Of a stretch of 64,000 bases of DNA, positions 13,888 to 28,255 are shown piece after piece. The position numbers were made by a program, and so were the translations under genes. Origin of the DNA: Cloeon dipterum (Eukaryota > Arthropoda > Insecta > Ephemeroptera > Baetidae); assembly GCF_949628265.1 (NCBI RefSeq), contig NC_088786.1:15810001-15874000 (forward strand), in the 5' to 3' direction. Each line of letters starts with the position of its first letter. The stretch's first letter is position 1. The notes below the pieces were generated by a model. The model worked only from the letters and a program-made list of their open reading frames with translations, was not told the origin of the DNA and did no database searches.

Positions 13888-14746
13888 GTTGCAAATAAAT
13901 TAAACTTCCTAGTTCCTGCGTGCTTGCAGATTTGCCAAATTGAAAAGGTCAGAAATGGAAATATTCCAACACCAGAAAGTCTTCTCCACCCTCCAGCAGT
14001 TGAAAAAGATGTAATAGTAACAATATACATGTCGTGGCATTAAAATCCACTTTAATCCGTCAGGAAACTCGATCATTAATTTCATAAATGCATATTTAAA
14101 AGAGATAATCCAAGATGACTGATCTTATTTCTTTAATATGAAATTTCTTGAAGGATATAAACTATAAAGGAAAAGGCAGTAATGAAAGAAGTTGCCACAA
14201 TGATGGGAATAACGGGAGAATGAGCAAATTGTGATATTGTATGCAAGTTGGCATTGCTACACATTTGGAATTAATGGAAAATTCGTTACTATCTCTACTA
14301 GATTTAGATAAATCTGATCAGATTTATTTTTGTAGATTCAGTGCAGTCTTGCTATTTGGAAAATTCCAGGACTCATCAGCAGAACTGCGCTTACAGACCA
14401 TTATTGCAAACCCAACTTATCGCACCTGCCATGCACAGTCATGTTGTTCAGTTTTGTGAAGAGAAAGCTAGAATAAGAATTTTTACAGAAATAACTCGGC
14501 GGCATATGCTGAAGAAATCATTGCATTCGTGGCTGCAAATAATGCGCTAGACCCGTTTCTTCTTGCGTGCGGAAAGTTCTAAGAAAAGGTAAATTATTAC
14601 ATTTCTCAACAAAAACTCGAACATATATATTGAGTCCTTCGTCCATTTTTGAGGTTCGAGACCAATCTCTCCAGCAATGGGACTGCTGCGGAAGCCTCTT
14701 CAAACAGGCTCTTGCAACTTTTCTCATCTTTCTTTCCCTCCGCCCC

Positions 14747-14868
<122 letters not shown>

Positions 14869-15680
14869 CTATCTGCTCCCTCTGCAAGGAGTTGATATTT
14901 CATTTCTTTTCCCAGCGAGATGAAAAATTATGTCCTCTTATGGAAGGAGAGTCGGACGTCGTCGGTAATGGAAAACGGTATATATTGAAATAAATTCCCC
15001 CCACGTAACGTGTGACGATAGCAGTAGTGGCTAGGATGACATAAGCGAGAATAACAACAGCGCCTGCAAGGAGAAGCGGTGTAGGCAACGCGTGTGACCT
15101 GCGAGACCAAACAGTTGCATAACCATCATTGGTGCAGGGGGCATGAAGGATTCTCCCATTATCCTCTCCTAATGAGCCATCCATTTTCTGGCCACACACC
15201 GCACGTTTTCGCTCGTGGAGAAACGGAGGTGGTCGATATATTTGCACCCTGCTTGTTTCTCGTGCACTTTTAATATCCCTCTCGGTAAAGAATCGCCTGC
15301 TATAATCTCTAGCCATTATAATAGAGAAGGGATGAAAGTGCGAATATCAGCATGTTCAAGAGTCAGCCACGTGGCCTAATTCAACCCTAACGAGCTGCGG
15401 AGACGAAACAAACGGCCGGGAAGACCGAAATTTAAAGACCACTCACTCGGAAAGTATGGGCGCGCGTAAAAAGTAGAAATTGGCCTTTGGGGTGGGCAGA
15501 GATATTATTACACGAAGCGTTTGCTGCTACCAGAGGCGGCGGGTTGCAACGACGTCGGCGGGCGGGCGTGATGAGTTCAAGGTTGCATATCGAGCCGGGA
15601 AAACGACGAGGGAATCAAGAGAGAGAGAGGGAGAGAGAGAGATGAGAGAGAGAACGAGAAGAGAGAGAGCTCCAGCTTTT

Positions 15681-15694
15681 GTTGCCATGGTTAC
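15681..15694 (+). promoter_or_regulatory. RFX/X-box-like palindrome
   Basis: GTTGCCATGGTTAC is a near-perfect inverted repeat matching the RFX-family X-box (two RYYNYY-like half-sites around AT). It sits just after a GA-rich run at 15619-15668. A single motif hit, so function is unproven. Confidence 0.3.
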
Positions 15695-15699
15695 GGCCC

Positions 15700-18113
15700 G
15701 GGGAGCCCTGCAGGTGAACACGATGAACAGTGTGGGTAGCGAAGGAGGTGCTGACTGGCTGGCTGCTGCCGGACTAGTCGTGCGCTCAAATGGCTTATAA
15801 TTGCAGCCCCCGCACCGAGCGAACTTTGCTTCGTCTCTACCCCTAATGAGATGTCGCCTGCAAAAAGTACACGTTGCTTTATGCCTGCCACTCACCGCAC
15901 ACACCATACCTGCTATATCACCGTGTGTAAGTGCTGGAATTTGCAACGCACAACGCAACCTGTCACCTGACACTAAGAGCTTTTGTTAGCAAATCGAGCA
16001 TCAGAAAATCTGAGTAGCATTTTATCCCAAGTACATTTATCAGATCAGACGAAAATTCCAAGGGTCAATAAATATGCAATTTGGGCAATTTGTATTAAAC
16101 AATGGATATTGCTGTGCATATAAACATTCCACTTTACGTGGCTATTTTTCTTTTAATTCGCAACAAAAGGTTTCGAGAGAGCTATATAATTTATGTGTCT
16201 GCTTAAAAAACTGCCACGCTTTTCCGGTGTTAGTTTCTATTATAAACCACACCATCCTATACTCTAGGGATTTTTTTAAATACCTTGAGCGAGCACAAAT
16301 CACAAAGGAATATTTCAGGATTGAATAACGCATCATGCCAGGACAAGTTAAATTGCAACGGAAAAAATGGGAGGGGGCTAGTAAAATAATTCACTACAGA
16401 TAACCAAATGCATTGATTCATCTCTGTTGCGTGGGAGTGAGAGCACCTGGGGCTTGTTCAATTTTTTGTTTCAAGGCCCGGGCAGAGTGGCATCAGCACA
16501 CGATCAACCAGCGGCCCCAGCTCTGCCGGCGGAAATAAAATCCAGGGCTGAGGGAATATTGAACAAGGGAAGAGACGTGCTTTTGAATATTCCAAGTGTT
16601 TATTTCATTAATAATTAAGAAGTGTCTATCAATTGATTAACAATTAAAAGAATGCAAAACCGAGAAAAATAAGAGCAATCAAATATGTTGTGGATCTCAC
16701 AGCAAAGTTTTTGGATGGGATCATCACCTCGATTAACTTGCATCTGACGAAAAGCAACCGCTTTCAAATAAAAATCTCAAAATTCATCAATGGAGTGACT
16801 CGTTGAACTAACTCAGTGTACGACCTCCGATATTATTTGGTACTTCATATTTAATATATTATTAAATTCTCTTGCAAATATGTACACAACACACAGAAGA
16901 AATTGCATCAACAAATATAAAATCTTCTTCGCAGAGTAGATGTCAACATAAAACTTTTGCAGAGTAGATATGCGTTACAAATTTTTTTCGCTTCCAATGA
17001 CCATGAAATTACATAGAAGATTACATATTTCTATAGTACAGTCTAAAACAGCAATGTTTAATGCTACTAGCAGGTCATTTCGGTCACCCGACATTTTTCC
17101 TCCAACCAGCATCAGAAGTGACAAAGCAGTAGTTAACACGGTGACCACGATATTACCTTTATTTGATCTCTTTTATACAAATCATAAATTACAGTGTGAC
17201 GATAACCAAAACTCACTCGACAAACATGCCTCAAATTGCCGATACAAATGGGTAAGGACAATTTCTCCTTAGCTACGTGGAATGTGTGTGATGAATTAGA
17301 CAAAGTTTAAGAAGCACCACAGAAGTTAGTTTAGTGCTCTAAGTGAAATGATGAAACATGCATTATGAATAGTTCAGTATTGTCTACAATGGAATGCACC
17401 TTAAAACACAACAAAAAGACAGGAGAGGAGTAATATGCCAAGCTGCAGTTTGATGTGAAAAAGCACAGTAGGATTGCAAAGGCTTCTCGAGATTTTTTTT
17501 CTCAGTTGGCTCAAGTTGGGGCATTACAAAACTGTAAACTAATAGAGCGGCTTCACACCGACAATACATTATTACCTCCAGACAATTTTAAAATGCTAGA
17601 GAAGTGAAGCTTCTACCAATCAACTCGCCTAATGGACACCAGCCCAAAAAGATCTGGATTATACATAATTGAGTCTCTAATGGAAAGGAGTTTTACATAT
17701 GTGTACATATTTTTACCACTCAAAAGGCATTGGTTTTTAAACAACTCTCTTCTCCCACAAAATGATGCATTCAGTTAATATTAATACTCCACTAATTCAC
17801 TGAGTCTGTCGCCCGCAGGCTAGGACAGCCTGCGCGCTTAGTTATCAAGTACAGCCAATAGGAGTAGGCTTATGCAGAAGTGACTCTTGCATACAGATTC
17901 TTCAGTTTTGGTCTTGCGTTGCGTTCAAATTTGGCGGCTAACAAAGTAACCTGGCTTCTGTGGACCTCTTCAGCCGTTTTCAATGGTGCGCTAGATGTGT
18001 CTGATTTGGTTGAGATCCAAGGAAGGTGAACTGGCCAGCAGTAGCGTTGCCTCCCCCTTCCACTTCTTACAATTTGTATTGGTCATTGTTGCGAGCAAGT
18101 CTGTCGTGTTTAC
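15700..18113. other. non-coding stretch, including likely Rab14 3' UTR
   Basis: No coding exon is supported. On the minus strand, an acceptor-like pyrimidine tract ending TTTTGCAG precedes 18113. The Rab14 stop codon at 19386 is followed immediately by a GTGAGG donor, so a 3' UTR exon starting at 18113 is plausible. AATAAA signals on the minus strand occur near 16597 and 17158. Confidence 0.35.
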
Positions 18114-19385
18114 CTGCAAAACAGAAAAGTAAAGTCATGAGGGAGAGTACTAAAAAGGCATCAGTTTGCATTTTATATGTAAAAATGTGACAAAAACAAA
18201 AATGTAATATTGATTTGCTGAGAACACACAAAAAAGATTTTGCTTATTGATGGAAACTCATTTCATAATATCATTGCAAGACTGGGTAGATAAAGTCTAT
18301 GAACCATTTTTTCAAAGGTAAGTTAACAGCAACATACAAAATGCCATTCTGTTGAATGAAATTCTAATTTCTCAAATGAATTTTATTTAAAACGGAAAAA
18401 ATCCACAATTTTGAACAAAATATTGACCTTATTGCTAAACTGATGATATTTCCACTTTCTAAAAAATTTAGGTCCTTAAAATAGTATATTTTTATTCGCA
18501 TTTTCTTACTCTATAGCCTCTATAGAATAATTAAGAAAACCTTTTCCTCTCGTGAGGCTTCAACATAGCTCTCAAGCTTTAAAACACACTGTCTAGTATA
18601 ATTATGTTAAAATTATTAAAATATGCATGTTCTTATTCAGTTTTTAAAATTTTGTATTTTTGAAAATCTTATAATAACTTGCCACTAGTAGCAAATGCCT
18701 AATTTCTTGTAACGTGATTTACTTAAATTAAAATTTATATATATGCATCTAATGATGATCTGCTTTGGCAAAATAAACCGAATGGAGATGAACATATCTC
18801 TAATTTAGTATTAATAGTTTGTTCCAAGAAAAAACGAAATGACTGAGAAATGAGAGTCTTTATACTATACATTAATATTGACCATGATAAAGTATAAACA
18901 ATCAAATCAGGAATTAATTGCATTTTTTCACAGCATTGCTGAATGAATTTTGTTTTCCATTTGCTCATTAAATAAAAGACAGAATTATAAGAACAATCAC
19001 TACATCAGATTAAACAAGGACGAGATAATTATGTACTTGCCAGTTCTTTAGATAACTCAATTAATTTTTACTTAAATTTTGATAATTACAGCGTTAAAAA
19101 ATAGCTATGAAATCTTTTATTGCCACATTTCCCTGAGTATTTTTGTTATATGACTGTGTTTAAAGGCTTAATTATATTCTAGTTTTTTTTTCAACTGCAT
19201 AATTTTGACTTGTATAGAAAATAATTAACACATTATTTTGATATATCTTTCAGAATGAAGCATTCTCCTTCGGATTATAATTTTTAGACGAAATAATGCA
19301 TGATTGATTGATTACTTAATAAGATTGCAATGAATGATTACATATTAACTTAAGAGATAATTCGTAGCATATAAATAATCCTCAC
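18114..19385 (-). other. putative 3' UTR intron of Rab14
   Basis: The minus strand reads TAG|GTGAGG directly after the Rab14 stop, and TTTTGCAG ends at 18114. The 1,272-bp AT-rich interval between them contains no open frame of note. Inferred from splice signals only. Confidence 0.35.
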
Positions 19386-20402
<1,017 letters not shown>

Positions 20403-21445
20403 TTAATCTCTAGCAGATTTTAGCAAGAGGGTATTAATTTTAAATAGCGTTTTCAATAAAGTGGATTGTTTTTTTCAGATGCTTTCCTACAGCAAAACAT
20501 GTTTATATGATCTAATTATCTAACGCGGACTTCAAGCAGCAATGATTTAATTAGTCCGCTCTCAATCCATTTGACCCAAAATTTGGCAGGATCAAACGCT
20601 AGTGACACAAGTCTATTGAATCTATAAACACGTCACAAGTGGCAATTAAATATGGGCATGCATGTGTGCATGATTCACTCGAAATTCCTCTGCTCAAAAC
20701 AGTTTCTTGTTAAAACGTCATTAAAAACACAAGACAAGTGATGGCCCGATTCCTGTAATCCGAAGATAGAATTTACCTCTTATGATATGTTGTTCAACTC
20801 GGCAATGACTTGGTCTGCTGCAAAACGAGCCCCGTGGTGATTTCTCCGCGGAAAGGGGTGTAAATATCAAATAATTAATGACACCTCCCGATACCCTGGT
20901 TTCGAGTTAAATATGGCAGACCGGAAATAATAACAATTTTGTCCGGAGGGGGCGTCGCAAGCGCGCGGAAACTCAAACAGAGGCTAATTTAAAGCTTACT
21001 CTTAAATCGGTCTTACTCTTACACTACCTATGAGCCATTCAAGACGATTCTGGACGCCTAATTATGAGCTAATAATAGTTTTATTTTCATTGATAAATTC
21101 CACTGTTTGGAATATTTTTTATTCGATATTTTCAGGAAGACATAAATATACTCATCTTAAACACACATTGAGTTCAAAATAAAAAGATTTATTCAAGACC
21201 TGCTTTTAACATCACATAATTCAAAAGTGCAAGAAAATGAAATTAGTGAACGCAGGCATGTCTGTTAAACTGTTAAGGATTTTTACGTCCATCAAGGACT
21301 CAACAAAGAAAATGGATAAAATAAAGAAATTGGGCACTTTGGGCCTTGAAAGGAGCGCGCAGCGTATTTTAAGTACCACTTAATGTTAATTGACGAGAAC
21401 AATATTGTTCCCAAATTAATAACAGATCTTCCAACCCTATTGGGT

Positions 21446-24316
21446 TCACCTCTTTTTTGCTTGTTTGGCTGAAGACCCACCACCTGCTGCAGATGATTTG
21501 CTCTTTCCTTTGAACACATAATTATGAACGCATATTTTGTGATGATATTATATATCATACCAGCTTCTCCTTTTTTGGCTTTATTGGCTTTGTAGGCCGC
21601 GTTCATTTTTGCAATATTTTCCTTTGAGACCACTTCATGCTTCACTATTGGTCGAGGATAGTCAGTTCCGATAATGCATCCAGCTGCCTTCTGCACGGAC
21701 AAGGGTGCGTTCCACGGCTCATATATGTACTCCACCGGATACTTCTTCAAAATTGGCAAATATTTCCTGCGAATATAATGGTTATGAGAGGAATCACCCA
21801 GAAGATTATTAAATTACTTGATATAATCGCCAAACTTGTCTGTTTTCTTTCCAAACACCACAGGACTGTAAACCCTGAAATACTGATGGAAAAATGCTGA
21901 TGCAGACAACCACATCCAGTTTCCTGCGTTTAGGGCCCAATCAGCATCAAGAAGGAGCTCTTCGAATACCTGCAGACAGGATAACAAATCAAGCTTGATA
22001 GTCTATTTTAACAAGAACTAAATTCAAATTGAGACAAATATGAATGAAATTTGGCCAATTAGCCTCTCCTAAGCCAGCACACATACCAAATTACGGCATC
22101 ATTGATCCAAAAGTGAGACAAAAATTATGGTATGCCTAAATGGTGAACCTTTTGGCCCTCTTCCCAAGATATCCACAGGTCGCCTCTTGTGAGGAAGCAG
22201 GCAACAGCGTGTCTGGCCAAGTGGTGGATCCAACCCTCCTTTCTGAGTTGCGTCATGATTGCGTCGATGAAAGGATAGCCAGTGCGACCCTGTGTTGGCA
22301 TTAAGAACCTGCTTAAACTCAATTTTCACACAGTCTCTTTACCTCAGTCCATGCTTTAAGGTGCTCTTGGTTGTTCCCCCAAGGAATTTGACAGCAAATC
22401 GAGTTTCCAACCATCCTGTCATAGTTAGGAGTTGCAAAACCAACAACATAGTAAAATTCCCTCCAGTACATCTGTCCTACTAGGGATACAGGAGGTTTAC
22501 TGTGCTTCCTCCCTTTAATGATCTGAAATGAAAAAAAAAATATTTTGGTTTATTTGTTACTCTTTATGTAGATGAGAGATGAGAACCTTATTTAATTCAT
22601 GGAAAAATAGTCTTGGCGAGAGACATCCAAATTTCAAATAAGGGCTGAGTACAGTAGTGCTAGGTATCAAGCTATTTGGTGACGTGTTGGGCTTCTCAAA
22701 ATCGCAAATCCAGGCCTAACAATTCAAAATTATTAGTAAAAGCAGTCAATATTAACGCCCACAGAAACCTTTTTTGCCAGACAAATTTGCATTCTTTTCA
22801 GGGCCTCAGCTTCGCCACCGGGATAGAGGCATGGCTCAAGCTTGCTTTCATCAAGCCCCAATTCCTCCAAGGTGGGGACATTTGTATTTCCAAAAATGTC
22901 TTCTTCTTTGGGGATTTTCAGCTCTCTACTCTCCAGAATTTCGCTGTAGCCTGGGGGCACTTTTTTGGGTGCATCAACAGCAGCTGGAGGTGGCCCCAGA
23001 CCTTCAGCAACACTAACAAACTTTTGGTAAGTAAGTGGGACCTTTCCCATGTTAGCGTTCAAAATCTTTGCTGGACTGTACAGCGTGTGCGACACTTTCT
23101 GAATGACTTTGACGCCAGCGTCTTTTGCCATAGCCTCGATCTGCTCATCTCTTTTCTTGGCGTAAGGCTCGATGTCATTTTCAAACGTGATACACTTCAC
23201 ATTCCAAGTTTTGAACAACTTGGGGAACACCTCTTCAGGCTTTCCTCTGATTACTAGCAATGCACTTCCCAGAGCTTTCAGTCTGTCATCGAGGTTGGAC
23301 AAGCTTTGCTGGAGGAATCTCCACCTGTTGGGACCAACTCTCATATGATCCAAAATTAATGGGTCGAGAATGAAAATGGGACGGAGCTCCTTGATAAATT
23401 CTGGTTGCTTCTCGCACTGTAAAATGCAAAATACAAAATTAAATTAGCAAATAATCTCACTCGCCTCTCAGCTCCCAGGTTTAGTTCAATAAATATTAAC
23501 TAGATATCATAAAAATATGAAAATTTACAAATGTGGCACTTTATTTTTAATGTGTTTATCTTGTAGCGGTTCCCGCTTATTGGCGTTAACTTAGTTTGTA
23601 ACCTTTAGATGTCACTTGTAACTGTATGATAAGCTTTTCTCATTTACCCTGTATAATACACCTTCACTGACCGCTCACCTACGCACGCATACGGTCATGT
23701 CGCATTTACCTCTCCGGCCGGGAGTATAATGTCGTGCGCATATATGACGCTTGTAATAACTTATAGACCCGAAGATAATACCGGGGTAAGCATTGTATTT
23801 AACTGTGATAATTATTGTTATTCTCGACTCGCATATTGATGCGTTAATTAATTGTTTATATATTGACTTTCCTTTGAGATTTTATTGTGAATATTTATTA
23901 TGTAAAACTTTACAGTCTTAATTATGGATTAAATCTACGTCTACAAAGGAACCAGATGCATTTCCTTTTGGCTCGAACCGAGTAACCCACAATCTACTTG
24001 AGGATAAAAAACGATACAATTTATAGATTTATAATAGTAGTATACGTATGTACATGTATGTAATATAAGAATCGGTAAAAGAGTAGACATGCACAACATG
24101 TGCACAATGTTTGATAATGATAATTTAATTTCAATTTCATCATTACGTTCATCAGGTATCTAGATACATCATTAAAAAAATCGATTCGGCCACGATTTTC
24201 ACTCTTTTATGTATATAAAACATAAATCAAACCTCTCTAATAGCTTCCAGGAGCGCAGGGTTATCGTGAAGTCGCAATCCTTTCCGAAACCAATGAATCA
24301 CAGTTCCACGGCTCAT
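21446..24316 (-). CDS. phr6-4: (6-4) photolyase, eight coding exons
   Basis: FAD-dependent photolyase/animal cryptochrome family enzyme that uses blue light to repair (6-4) pyrimidine photoproducts in DNA. Exons (minus): 24316-24233, 23416-22769, 22715-22587, 22522-22343, 22289-22149, 21969-21818, 21766-21561 and 21507-21446; the total is 533 aa, in frame throughout. It begins [20 protein letters not shown], the typical start of the antenna domain. Exon 5 carries [18 protein letters not shown], in which His370 and His374 correspond to the catalytic histidine pair. The FAD region has [13 protein letters not shown] in exon 6. The C-terminal [16 protein letters not shown] matches Drosophila (6-4) photolyase better than CRY2. 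It ends in a short Gly/Ser/Lys-rich tail. Four donors are weak (GTTTGA, GTTTCT, GTTCTC, GTTCAC). A minus-strand AATAAA lies at 21188-21193. The alternative is an animal-type cryptochrome, less likely. Confidence 0.9.
23562..23991. mobile_element. probable solo LTR (430 bp) in photolyase intron 1
   Basis: The block starts TGTAGCGGTTCC and ends AACCCACA, so it has TG...CA termini. It is flanked by a 4-bp direct repeat ATCT (23558-23561 and 23992-23995), as expected for a target-site duplication of an LTR retrotransposon. No internal region, primer-binding site or polyprotein is present, so it would be a solo LTR left by recombination. It lies wholly inside intron 1 of the (6-4) photolyase gene. 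Confidence 0.6.
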
Positions 24317-24946
24317 TTTTCAATATTTTGGTTAGTTGTATGTATCTATGTACTTCTGATGTTGTCAATTTTTCGAATTTTGCAGGGTAAAATCGTTAGC
24401 AATCTTGGTTATGTACTCAGTGTGAAACCCAAAAGCACAAGAGCAGCAATTTTAGGACGAGCGATGTCGGTTTGTCAGATGTCAGTGCCAATGTTTGGTG
24501 TTTGGTGTGTTTTGTGATTGTCTGCTTGTGCTTGTGCTACTGCTGCTGCTGCCTGGCCATGCCTGGCTGCTGGCTGCTGCTCTGCTGCTGCTCGCTTGAT
24601 TTGTTTTCATTTTAAGTGTTTGCATAGAGTACCAACGTTGTAATATTACGCTTCATCGCGTTTGTGAAAATTCAACACAATTTTAACACAAATCATATTT
24701 TATTACTCTATTTCAAAAATAGGTTAATAAATTTATCTTTTTTATAATAATAAACGATGAAAAATCATTGCTTTTTCGTATAATTTTATTATGTTAAGTT
24801 GTCACATTGCTAACTTGTCAGCTGAGAGAGCGCTAGACGGCAAGAGCGCACTTTATGAAATCAGCCGAGCGAGAGCTTGACGAAAATTGTTTTGTCTTAG
24901 TCAAATTGCTGAATTTTCCACTGCCGAGAGAGGTCTTGCTGGTGAA
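24317..24946. promoter_or_regulatory. divergent promoter region, photolyase and PTPA
   Basis: The 630 bp between the photolyase start codon (minus) and the PTPA start codon (plus) must hold both transcription starts unless distant 5' exons exist. It contains a CTG/GCTG-rich run at about 24537-24597. No TATA box was clearly identified. Confidence 0.5.
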
Positions 24947-27900
24947 ATGGGAGAGACAAGTAACTACATTGAAATATATTATAAATACATAATTTAGAAA
25001 CTTTGTTTAGTTATGTATGTATGATTTGCATCTATCTATTTATGTACTTTCATCTTTAAAGTTTCCCTGTTTTATCCTGTCAAAAACTAAAATACATATT
25101 TGCTATTGGTGTCTATCTTTCTCAGATAGGTTTGTCCGTTCAATTTTAAGCTGGAACATATATATTTATGAGAGTGAGGGGTAATTATGAGGTGACAAGC
25201 CTATCTCAGACCCACCCTATTATGTACATATAGCAGCTTTTAGCTTTTGTTTGTATTTTTGCTTGTCTTTGTCTGGACTCACGCTTTCCGCTCACTTAAC
25301 ACTCATTCTCGGTCTGATGGAAAGAATGAATGCTATTGCCCTAACTCAGAAATTTGAGTTCTACTTATAGTCGGAAAGTGTAAGACCTTCAAGCTATTTT
25401 AATTCTAGTTCCAGACGATCATGTTTACTTTGCTCCAAAGAAGATGGTACTCAACATCGGTGACATGGCAACATGGACCAAGTCGGAGGCATATAATGTA
25501 TAAGACCGCATTAATTACTATCTGCAACTTCAATTCTTAACATACATGATATTTTTATTGTTGCAGGAATATTTGGGTTTCATTTATGCCTTGAATGATT
25601 CCGTCAAAGGTATACATACTATTTTTCTAATATATTTTTTACCAAAAATTAACCAAATCACCGTTTTTAGGAAAAAGCAATACATCTGAATACCCTTGCA
25701 GTGACAAAGTCGGTAAAGTCTTGGAGCTCTTGGAAACTCTGAATACATGGATCGATGAAACTCCGCCGATTGATCAACCTCAACGGTTTGGAAATAAAGC
25801 GTATAAGACTTGGTACCAAAAGTTGAAGCAGGTGAGCTTAGCTGAAATTAAACAAAAACTCTGTAGAATTCTATAGTGTGATCATTTAAAAAAATCAGAC
25901 AGTCTTATCAGTGCAAAAAATAATTTAAGCATTTTTTCTAGAATGCTGAACGGGAGTTGAAAATTATGCTTCCTGAGAACAAGCACAATGCCATAGTAGA
26001 AATTTCTCCATACTTGATCGAAGGATTTGGAAATGACACCAGAATTGACTATGGCACAGGTCATGAAATGTCATTTCTCTTCTTTGTGTGCTGCCTATTC
26101 AAAATCGGAGCACTTGAACAGACAGACAAGGCAGCAGCAGCGTGTAAGATATTCTCAAGGTATTTAATTGCTCAAAAGTCTTATCAGCTTAGGAGCAAAG
26201 ATTCAATTTTTTGACTTTTTAGGTACTTGGAGATTTCTAGAAAGTTGCAGCGCACCTATAGAATGGAACCTGCTGGAAGTCATGGTGTGTGGAGCCTAGA
26301 TGACTACCAATTCGTACCCTTTATTTGGGGCAGTTCTCAGTTGATGGGTAAGATATATCAAGTGTTGAACGATCATAAAATAATTATTTTGATTAAAAAA
26401 ACTGTAGGTCACCCAAGGATTGAGCCTAGTGCTCTGTCAAATGAGCCTGTGGTTGACGATAATTACACCAATTATATGTTTTTTGGATGCATCAAATTCA
26501 TTTTGCAGGTGTGAAAATAACTTTTATTCATATGGTCACCTTACGATGTTTATTTGTTTCCTCAGGTCAAAACTGGAATGTTTGCAGAGCATTCAAATCA
26601 ACTATGGAATATTAGTGCAGTTGGTTCCTGGAGCAAAGTGAATGCTGGCTTGATCAAAATGTACAAGGCGGAGGTAAGTTGAACCAGTTATTTCTTGCTG
26701 TAGAAACACACCAACATTTATTGAACGCGTGATCTGCAATGCAGAGAAGTTAAAGCATATTCATTATCAAATATTAATCTTAATGACTTGAATGCAATTG
26801 ATATTCACTTTATTATGGACTCTTGAGATCTATGAATTTGAAAGAAGAGTTGCACAGTCTCAGAAAATTTTCACAGTCTCTAGAAAAATGATTTTATGTA
26901 ACCCTATACAGTACACTTGAACACTAAAACGTGCCTGTTTTATTTTTTGTGAATTGGGTGAAACAAGTCTCATCCCATTTGTAAATAACAGGTAGATGAC
27001 CAGGATCAGGGGTCAATGGATTTGGATGACACTTAGCAAGTTCATAGCCTCTTTAGGTGGTCAGCCTTAAATATTTCATTTTTCGAGACCCCAAAAATGG
27101 CCTATCTCATGTATCAAACATCTCCTCCTCAAGATGTGTAAATGAGATAACACCAACATCAATTTGCTAGCAATGTCAAGGAAAGGGGAGATTTTTAAGC
27201 GTTTCAAGGGTTGAATACACACTGACCAGTGTCAGAGGTGATAAAAGATTAAGCAACTTGAAATGCTTAAATAGCTCAATGGGCTGGGATGGGTACCTGC
27301 GCCAAAACACCACTAGCTGGATTTAGCACCTTTACAGCGGCCTTATAAATGTCTGATGTTTCAATAAAAGGCTTTGATGCGGGGATGCGAAAAAATTCCG
27401 CAATCACGGAAATGCCACTAAACTTGAATCAAAATTAAATAACGCCGCCTTTCAGCGATAGCCCAAAATACATATAACTTTACGCATTTGAACTAACTTG
27501 GAAAATGTTCGCAATTTGTTATCGCGTTGATAAAGCAAATTTGCTTTTCCTTTTCCCCCATTCTACTAAGCATTATCAGCAAAAATTGACAAACCCTAAT
27601 TGCACTTTTTTATACGGAGTTATCTTCAAATTTGTTAAAAGTTTCCGATTTTCCCCTAAAAATAATTGTTCTTAATCCCCTTTGATTTTTCAAAGGTTGT
27701 GGTGGTAGATATTAACCTGCGGTGGATTTTGGACCTACACTCGGAGGTTTAGGCAACAGGTTTTATCCAAATCTATTGACTCGTGCCTACTTTCTGTTTG
27801 TTGCAAATGGAATGAGCCCATTAAAGAATAATCAAATAGCTCATTGTAGGATAAAAACATTTGATTGACTATGGTTTGAAAATAAAATACATTTCAGGTT

Positions 27901-28020
27901 TTAGCTAAGTTTCCTGTCATTCAGCACGTTCTCTTTGGGTCCCTCATGTCGCTGAAGGAAAGCAAATTTAAAATGGGACCAGGAGGACCTCCTCGTAGCA
28001 TGCCACCAAGATTGCCATGA
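24947..28020 (+). CDS. Ptpa: PTPA, serine/threonine phosphatase 2A activator, nine coding exons
   Basis: PP2A phosphatase activator (PTPA/PPP2R4 family), an ATP-binding peptidyl-prolyl isomerase that loads metal into and activates the PP2A catalytic subunit in cytosol and nucleus. Exons: 24947-24959, 25409-25497, 25567-25609, 25671-25831, 25942-26159, 26223-26347, 26408-26508, 26566-26673 and 27898-28020; the total is 326 aa, close to the family's usual ~320. The first coding exon holds only MGET plus one base, and its phase matches exon 2. Signature blocks visible: WIDETPPIDQP, RFGNKAYKTWY, TRIDYGTGHE, KLQRTYRMEPAGSHGVW, FVPFIWGSSQL, EHSNQLWNISAV and KFPVIQH. A Met/Pro/Gly-rich tail (GPGGPPRSMPPRLP) extends beyond the conserved core. 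The polyadenylation signal AATAAA is at 28127-28132. The short first exon is the least certain part. Confidence 0.94.
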
Positions 28021-28255
28021 CCCGTCTGATTTCAAGGATTGCATTTTGTTCAGACCCAAACATGGCACATCATGAAGAGACCAATATCATAATTTTCACC
28101 GCCCAATTGAGTTAATTGTGTTATAAAATAAAGTTGCTTCGTTATTTGTCACATAGAAACAGTTAATTTTTATTTAAATTCAGAGAAAAAACTTCCATGG
28201 GTATTAAACGCAGCATTGCTCATTTGGCACAAATAGCATTGAAATACGCCGCGGT

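Noticed and set aside
21446-24316. Animal cryptochrome (CRY2) as identity of the photolyase gene
   Set aside because: The C-terminal [16 protein letters not shown] block, the [12 protein letters not shown] segment and the short tail fit (6-4) photolyase; there is no long CRY2-like tail.
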